Positions 58,835 to 64,000 of a stretch of 64,000 bases of DNA are shown piece by piece (positions within the stretch are counted from its first letter, which is position 1; each line of letters opens with the position of its first letter). Under the pieces are notes generated by a model. The model saw nothing but the letters and a program-made list of their open reading frames with translations, did not search any database and was not told the DNA's origin. The position numbers and the translations under genes are program-made. The DNA comes from Bacteroidota bacterium (GTDB lineage Bacteria > Bacteroidota > Bacteroidia > Chitinophagales > BACL12). The stretch is from contig JADJJZ010000001.1 in NCBI GenBank assembly GCA_016706255.1, positions 62,001 through 126,000 of the forward strand, given 5' to 3'.

Positions 58835-58842
58835 CAAAGGTA
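58835..58842 (-). promoter_or_regulatory. -7 promoter element (TACCTTTG) of the propeller-UnbV pair
   Basis: Exact TAnnTTTG match on the minus strand, 25 nt upstream of the start codon at 58809. It probably drives both paralogues, since no terminator is seen between them. Confidence 0.5.
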
Positions 58843-59084
58843 CCGCTAATTCAGGCGAATAGGGAACAATTATAAAAAGTTTTAAAGTGTATTTCGACCA
58901 TTGAACTATCAAACAACGTAAAAGAAATCGTTAAAAAATAAATACATATATAATTGATAACCAATGCTTTACAACGGTTTATCTACAAATTAAGCAAAAA
59001 ACACACCAATTTGCAGTGGAAGGCTTTTTCCCATCCCAATCCAAAAATAAACACTAACTTTCGCCCGAACAAAAGCGATAGTAT

Positions 59085-59912
59085 ATGTCAGCAGCAACGC
59101 CCGATTTCGGCAAAGTTAAACGTGTAACGGTGCATACCTTGCAGGAAATGAAGGAACATGGAGTTAAAATTTCGATGTTAACAGCCTACGATTATTCCAT
59201 GGCAAAAATTCTGGATGATGCAGGGGTAGATGTAATTTTAGTGGGCGACAGCGCATCAAACGTTATGGCCGGGCATGAAACTACCCTACCCATTACTTTG
59301 GATCAGATGATATATCATGCTTCGAGTGTTGTTCGTGCTATTGAACGTTGCCTTGTTGTGGTTGATCTTCCTTTTGGCTCTTATCAGGGAAACTCTAAAG
59401 TGGCATTGGACTCTACCATTCGTATCATGAAAGAATCAGGTGCACATGCCGTTAAACTGGAAGGTGGTCGCGAAGTAAAAGAATCTGTTGAACGTATTTT
59501 AAGCGCAGGTATACCGGTAATGGGCCACCTGGGACTTACTCCGCAATCGATATACAAATTCGGAACATATACCGTTAGAGCAACTGAAGAACTGGAAGCA
59601 ACCAAATTATGTGAAGACGCCGATTTATTGCAACAATTAGGCTGTTTTTCCATTGTGCTGGAAAAAATTCCAGCAAGTTTGGGCGAAAAAGTAGCCAAAC
59701 AATTACAAATTCCGGTTATTGGCATTGGTGCCGGTGGTAAGGTAGATGGTCAGGTATTAGTAATGCACGACATGTTGGGTATCACTAAAGAATTTAAACC
59801 CCGATTTTTACGTCGCTACCTGAATTTATACGATGAAATAAAAAAAGGTGTTGGTCAATATATCACCGATGTTAAAACCAATGATTTTCCAAATGAAATG
59901 GAAGAATATTAA
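59085..59912 (+). CDS. panB: 3-methyl-2-oxobutanoate hydroxymethyltransferase (ketopantoate hydroxymethyltransferase)
   Basis: PanB transfers a hydroxymethyl group from methylene-tetrahydrofolate to ketoisovalerate in pantothenate synthesis. The 275-aa protein has the whole family pattern: ISMLTAYDYSMAKILDDAG, VILVGDSASNVMAGHETTLPITL (metal and substrate motifs with Asp), VVVDLPFGSYQG, AVKLEGG, GIPVMGHLGLTPQS and VIGIGAGGKVDGQVLVMHDMLGI. The length is normal. panC is not adjacent. A near-consensus TAACTTTC lies about 25 nt upstream of the ATG. It converges with nifJ over a shared terminator. Confidence 0.98.
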   Translation: MSAATPDFGKVKRVTVHTLQEMKEHGVKISMLTAYDYSMAKILDDAGVDVILVGDSASNVMAGHETTLPITLDQMIYHASSVVRAIERCLVVVDLPFGSYQGNSKVALDSTIRIMKESGAHAVKLEGGREVKESVERILSAGIPVMGHLGLTPQSIYKFGTYTVRATEELEATKLCEDADLLQQLGCFSIVLEKIPASLGEKVAKQLQIPVIGIGAGGKVDGQVLVMHDMLGITKEFKPRFLRRYLNLYDEIKKGVGQYITDVKTNDFPNEMEEY

Positions 59913-59937
59913 TTAGTTATTAATAACGATTTTGTAT

Positions 59938-59980
59938 AAAAAATGCTGTTTTGGTTGCATGCCAAAACAGCATTTTTATT
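59938..59980. terminator. Bidirectional rho-independent terminator
   Basis: AAATGCTGTTTTGG and CCAAAACAGCATTT form a perfect 14-bp stem around a 7-nt loop (59941-59975), with A run on the left and T run on the right. It lies between the panB and nifJ stops and serves both convergent genes. Confidence 0.95.
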
Positions 59981-62900
59981 TATAGTCCTTTCAATAAATT
60001 TAATCTGTCGTATTTATCCAGAATATCATGTTCTGCTTCATGCAGGAAATTTTCTGCAAGGGCTGCATCTTTTGCTTTTATCAGATTAAATCTGTTTTCG
60101 TGATACATAAATTCAGAAAGCGGTAAAACAGGCGCTTTTGAATCAAGTGAAAAACGTTCTCCTTTTGCTTTTAGCGGATTATATCTGAACAAAGGCCAGT
60201 AGCCGGAATTAACAGCATTTTTTTGTTGCTCATTACCATGGCACATATCATATCCGTGTGCAATACAATGGCTGTAAGCTATAATAATTGAAGGTCCGGG
60301 ATAGGCTTCAGCTTCCTGAATTGTTTTTATAGTATGCATATCGTTTGCACCCATCGCAATTTGTGCAACATAAGCTTTACCATGTGCAATTGCTTGCAAT
60401 GCAAGGTCTTTTTTTCCGGTGCGTTTTCCGTCAATAGAAAATTTTGCACTTGCTCCCAATGGTGATGCTTTAGATTTTTGTCCGCCAGTATTTGAATAAA
60501 CTTCTGTATCCAAAACAAAAATATTTACATTTTCACCTGTTGATAATACGTGATCTAATCCGCTGAATCCGATATCATAAGCCCATCCATCTCCACCAAT
60601 AATCCATACTGATTTTTCAACCAGAAAATCGGCAAGCTGCATTAAAATTTTCGCCTGCATTTGTGGCAATTCGCGCAATTTTTTCCGCAAGGCCACAACA
60701 TTATTTTTTTGATTTTGGATATTGATTTCATCAGTAGTATGTTCCATTAAAATGGCATCAGTTAATTCTGCACCAATTTCATCACGCATTTCAGCCAATA
60801 ATTGTCGTGCAATTTCGCGTTTTTTATCAGTTGCCAATTTTATTCCTAAACCAAATTCTGCATTATCTTCAAATAAAGAATTCGCCCATGCAGGCCCCTC
60901 CCCTTCATGGTTTTGCGACCATGGTGTTGTAGGTAAATTACCACCAAAAATAGATGAACATCCTGTAGCATTTGCAACAAGCATTCTGTCACCAAATAAT
61001 TGAGTGAGTAATTTCAAATATGGTGTTTCACCACATCCTGCACATGCTCCGGAAAATTCAAATAAAGGTTGTAAAAATTGTGTTCCCTTAACGGTGTTTT
61101 TGTTTGCACGACTGCGGTCTAAATCAGGAATGGTTAAAAAGAAATCCCAGTTTTCGCGTTCCGGTTCAACTAATTCCATCTTGTCTACCATATTAATTGC
61201 CTTATGTCCGGCTTGAGTTTTACTTTCAACAGGACAATATTCAACACATAAATTACATCCGGTGCAATCTTCAACACTCACTTGCAAAGTATATGCTTCG
61301 TGGTCTTTATAAAATTCTTTCCCAATTGGTTCAACAAATTTAAATGTAGACGGTGCATCCTGTAAAACATCTTTTTCATATACTTTACAACGAATGGCAG
61401 CATGCGGACAAATTATAAAACATTTACCACATTGAGAACATAAATCAGCATCCCAAACAGGTACATTATCTGCTATATTTCTTTTTTCAAATTGTGTTGT
61501 TCCTGAAGGATAAATACCATCTATCGGAAAAGCACTTACCGGTAAATTATCTCCATCGCCTGCAATTATTTTTGCTAAAACAGATTTCACAAAATCAGGT
61601 GCATTATCAGGAACAGGTGCATCTATCTGCATGTTTCCGTTTTTATACGCATGATAATCTATGAGATATAAATTTTCCAGTGTTTTATCTACCGCCTCGT
61701 AGTTTTTCGCAACAACAGCCTCACCTTTTTTGTAGTAGGATTCATAAATTGCCGATTTAATTTTACCAATGGCAACATCTTTATCCATAACATTACTGAT
61801 GGCAAAAAAGCAAGTTTGCAAAATGGTATTTATTCTTGAACCCATGCCGGTTTCTTTTGCTACTGCAGTGGCATTTATTACATAAAATTTTAATTCTTTT
61901 TCAATAATTTCTTCCTGTATTTTTTCGGGCAGATTTTCCCAAACCTCATCTTTACCATATGGTGCATTCAATAAAAATGTTGCACCGTGTTCAGCATCTT
62001 TTAATACATCATATTTTTTCAGATAATTAAAATGATGACATGCGATAAAGTTTGCCGAATTAATTAAATAAGTAGACCGTATCGGTGCTTTACCAGCGCG
62101 CAAATGCGATACGGTTAAACTGCCTGATTTTTTTGAGTCATAAACAAAATAACCCTGCACATAATCGCCGGTAACATCGCCAATAATTTTAATGGAATTT
62201 TTATTTGCACTCACAGTTCCATCTGCACCTAAACCAAAAAACAAACCGCGGAAATAATGTTGACTTTCCAATGAAAACAGCGGGTCAAAATCTAAACTGG
62301 TATTAGTTACATCATCATGTATGCCAATTGTGAAATGGTTTTTAGGCTGCTCTTTATTTAATTCATCAAAAACAGCTTTTACCATGCCTGCATTAAATTC
62401 TTTTGACGCGAGTCCGTATCGTCCGCCAATTATTTTTGGTGCCGGTAAATCCCAGCCTTCATTAAATGCATTTATTACATCTGAATATAATGGTTCTCCA
62501 ATTGCACCGGGTTCTTTACAGCGGTCTAACACCACAATTTTTTTAACCGATTTTGGCATTGCCGCAATAAATGATTTGATAAAAAACGGGCGGTATAATC
62601 TGACAGTCAGCACACCGGTTTTTTCACCCTGCGCATTTAAATAATCCACTACTTCGTGCACTGCGCCTGAGCCGGAGCCCATAATGATCACAACTTTTTC
62701 AGCATCTGCAGCACCATAATATTCATATAATTTATAATTTCTTCCGGTAAGTTTTCCAAATTGTTGCATCATTTGATCTACTACAAAAGGAACATTTAAA
62801 TAATATTTATTAGCAGCTTCGCGACTTTGGAAAAATACATCCGGATTTTGAGCAGTACCTTTTATAAAAGGATGAGCCGGATTTAATGAACGGCTGCGAT

Positions 62901-63561
62901 GCGCCATCACATCATCAATACTTATCATTTTGCGAATAACATCATCGGGAATAATTTCTACTTCAGTTAATTCATGTGATGTACGAAATCCATCAAATAT
63001 ATTTAAAAATGGAATTCTTGATTTTAATGTAGCGGCCTGGGCAATTAATGCCATATCCATAGCCTCCTGTGCATTATTACCAAACAACATGGCAAAACCG
63101 GTTGAGCGGCAAGCCATTACATCACTGTGATCACCAAATATCGATAAGGCATGTGTTGCCAGCGCGCGTGCGGCAATATGAAAAACGGTTGGTGTTAATT
63201 CTCCTGCAATTTTATACATATTGGGAATCATCAACAACAAACCTTGTGAACATGTAAAAGTTGTAGATAAAGCCCCACCGGTTAATGCACCATGTATTGC
63301 TCCTGCTGCTCCTGCCTCACTCTGCATTTCTATAACTTTCGGAACCTGCCCAAATATATTGGTTAACATTTTTGATGACCACTCATCTGCCCATTCACCC
63401 ATTGCTGATGAAGGTGTAATTGGATAAATAGCACAAATTTCATTTGTTTTATAGGCGATAGTAGCGGCGGCTTCATTACCGTCCATAATATCGCGAACAG
63501 GTTCTTCATGTGTAGTAACTTGTTCGGTACCGGTTAGGTTTTTTTCAAGTATTGCTGACAT
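59980..63561 (-). CDS. nifJ: Pyruvate:ferredoxin (flavodoxin) oxidoreductase
   Basis: This single-chain enzyme converts pyruvate and CoA to acetyl-CoA and CO2 with reduction of ferredoxin or flavodoxin, using thiamine diphosphate and three [4Fe-4S] clusters. The 1193-aa protein is full length. The N-terminal part starts with AYKTNEICAIYPITPSSAMGEW (pyruvate/CoA domains). The ferredoxin domain (about 700-760) has two 4Fe-4S motifs, LCSQCGKCFIICP and CTGCNLCVEYCP; the third cluster has Cys in GACAGCGETPYLKL. The thiamine diphosphate motif is GGDGWAYDIGFSGLDH with EVYSNTGGQ. It converges with panB, is probably monocistronic, and implies an anaerobic or low-oxygen mode of growth. Confidence 0.98.
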   Translation of the reverse strand: MSAILEKNLTGTEQVTTHEEPVRDIMDGNEAAATIAYKTNEICAIYPITPSSAMGEWADEWSSKMLTNIFGQVPKVIEMQSEAGAAGAIHGALTGGALSTTFTCSQGLLLMIPNMYKIAGELTPTVFHIAARALATHALSIFGDHSDVMACRSTGFAMLFGNNAQEAMDMALIAQAATLKSRIPFLNIFDGFRTSHELTEVEIIPDDVIRKMISIDDVMAHRSRSLNPAHPFIKGTAQNPDVFFQSREAANKYYLNVPFVVDQMMQQFGKLTGRNYKLYEYYGAADAEKVVIIMGSGSGAVHEVVDYLNAQGEKTGVLTVRLYRPFFIKSFIAAMPKSVKKIVVLDRCKEPGAIGEPLYSDVINAFNEGWDLPAPKIIGGRYGLASKEFNAGMVKAVFDELNKEQPKNHFTIGIHDDVTNTSLDFDPLFSLESQHYFRGLFFGLGADGTVSANKNSIKIIGDVTGDYVQGYFVYDSKKSGSLTVSHLRAGKAPIRSTYLINSANFIACHHFNYLKKYDVLKDAEHGATFLLNAPYGKDEVWENLPEKIQEEIIEKELKFYVINATAVAKETGMGSRINTILQTCFFAISNVMDKDVAIGKIKSAIYESYYKKGEAVVAKNYEAVDKTLENLYLIDYHAYKNGNMQIDAPVPDNAPDFVKSVLAKIIAGDGDNLPVSAFPIDGIYPSGTTQFEKRNIADNVPVWDADLCSQCGKCFIICPHAAIRCKVYEKDVLQDAPSTFKFVEPIGKEFYKDHEAYTLQVSVEDCTGCNLCVEYCPVESKTQAGHKAINMVDKMELVEPERENWDFFLTIPDLDRSRANKNTVKGTQFLQPLFEFSGACAGCGETPYLKLLTQLFGDRMLVANATGCSSIFGGNLPTTPWSQNHEGEGPAWANSLFEDNAEFGLGIKLATDKKREIARQLLAEMRDEIGAELTDAILMEHTTDEINIQNQKNNVVALRKKLRELPQMQAKILMQLADFLVEKSVWIIGGDGWAYDIGFSGLDHVLSTGENVNIFVLDTEVYSNTGGQKSKASPLGASAKFSIDGKRTGKKDLALQAIAHGKAYVAQIAMGANDMHTIKTIQEAEAYPGPSIIIAYSHCIAHGYDMCHGNEQQKNAVNSGYWPLFRYNPLKAKGERFSLDSKAPVLPLSEFMYHENRFNLIKAKDAALAENFLHEAEHDILDKYDRLNLLKGL

Positions 63562-63742
63562 AGAATTACATTTATTGTGAAATAAAATCAGGACTGCCTG
63601 AACGGAGGTAAACTTCGCAAGAAATCAATCTGAGTGGCATGACTCAGGTCAGCAAAAACGGTGATAAATGTCAATCCGTAAACAGGAATTGCTTTAGTAA
63701 ATGTTTTTTTGGGGCAAGATGTTATTACAGGCAAGCTTAAAA

Positions 63743-64000
63743 TTACCAGATACTAATTTGCACACTGCCAATTTCAGGTTTGCGGGCAGGAATATCCCAA
63801 AACCCATTGTATTGAATAGAAACAGGAACCTGATATCCATTGATGTTGGCCAGTTTTACATCCATTACCACATCAAAATCAAAAAGTGCAGTAAAATAAC
63901 TTAAGCTATAATGACGGGCTACAATTTGCATCGTTTTTTTATCAAACCAGGTTACCAATTCATTAATTACCACATCTTCACCCTTTTGTGTTTCGGGTTT
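63743..64000 (-). CDS. C-terminal fragment of an unidentified protein (cut by window edge)
   Basis: The frame is open to the window edge, so the start is outside. About 85 residues are visible, with strands such as VVMDVKLANINGYQVPVSIQ and a final EIGSVQISIW. The alternating pattern suggests a beta-rich secreted or envelope protein, and the end resembles the last domain of some Bacteroidota surface proteins, but no family can be assigned. It lies 182 nt downstream of the nifJ start region on the same strand, and nothing else is seen in that gap. Confidence 0.5.
   Translation of the reverse strand, partial: KPETQKGEDVVINELVTWFDKKTMQIVARHYSLSYFTALFDFDVVMDVKLANINGYQVPVSIQYNGFWDIPARKPEIGSVQISIW

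Overview
The window is chromosomal DNA from a member of the Bacteroidota, most likely an environmental lineage near the Sphingobacteriales/Chitinophagales/Saprospirales. The evidence is AT-rich coding DNA, four proteins with type IX secretion (T9SS) C-terminal sorting domains, a SusC-unrelated TonB-type outer-membrane receptor, DUF3078, DUF4249 and ASPIC/UnbV proteins, a Bacteroidota-type deformylase with an acidic insert, few Shine-Dalgarno sequences, and many copies of the Bacteroidota -7 promoter element TAnnTTTG just upstream of genes. No species can be named from the sequence. I see no prophage, insertion sequence, CRISPR array or rRNA operon.

Layout. 1-2.8 kb: end of an ABC-2 permease, an ElaA acetyltransferase, MscL and a DUF3078 protein. 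2.8-9.4 kb (minus): a CoA-transferase/hydrolase with a clear operator-like inverted repeat, a deoxyhypusine-synthase-like enzyme, two small proteins and GcvP. 9.5-11.5 kb: a membrane-anchored SPFH protein with four N-terminal repeats, vault-like in layout. 11.6-22.1 kb: TonB-type receptor with an AraC regulator, T9SS-sorted hydrolase and glycine-rich protein, and several small secreted proteins. 22.1-25.7 kb (minus): operon polX-ubiA-ruvX-def. 25.8-32.5 kb (plus): seven-gene efflux operon (TetR, TolC, HlyD, two ATPases, two permeases), the counterpart of E. coli cecR-ybhGFSR, with a perfect 20-bp palindrome at its promoter. 32.5-36.8 kb (minus): rplU-rpmA, a FabH-like synthase, an FAD protein and a cupin. 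36.8-37.9 kb: an intergenic array of repeats that carry the 3' end of tRNA-Leu(CAA), ending in the intact tRNA. 38-41.5 kb (minus): GH3, rseP, hscB. 41.5-48.4 kb: ogt, small secreted proteins, rlpA, a PerR-like regulator with katG. 48.4-49.6 kb: repeat-rich intergenic DNA with long G and C homopolymers. 49.6-51.5 kb: dnaK. 51.7-58.8 kb: two paralogue pairs (convergent DUF4249 lipoproteins; tandem propeller-UnbV proteins with Met/His-rich tails). 59-64 kb: panB, the pyruvate:ferredoxin oxidoreductase nifJ, and the end of one more gene.

Most notable: the SPFH protein whose repeat-shoulder-coil order recalls major vault protein; a PolX whose three polymerase aspartates all appear replaced; an efflux pump whose two ATPases pool their defects in one composite ATP site; -7 elements followed directly by perfect palindromes at three promoters; -7 elements only 4-6 nt from the start codon at three genes (predicted leaderless mRNAs); and the tRNA-derived repeat array. 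Two genes look frameshifted by a single base and one intergenic tract holds runs of 13 G and 19 C, so sequencing or assembly errors should be kept in mind.
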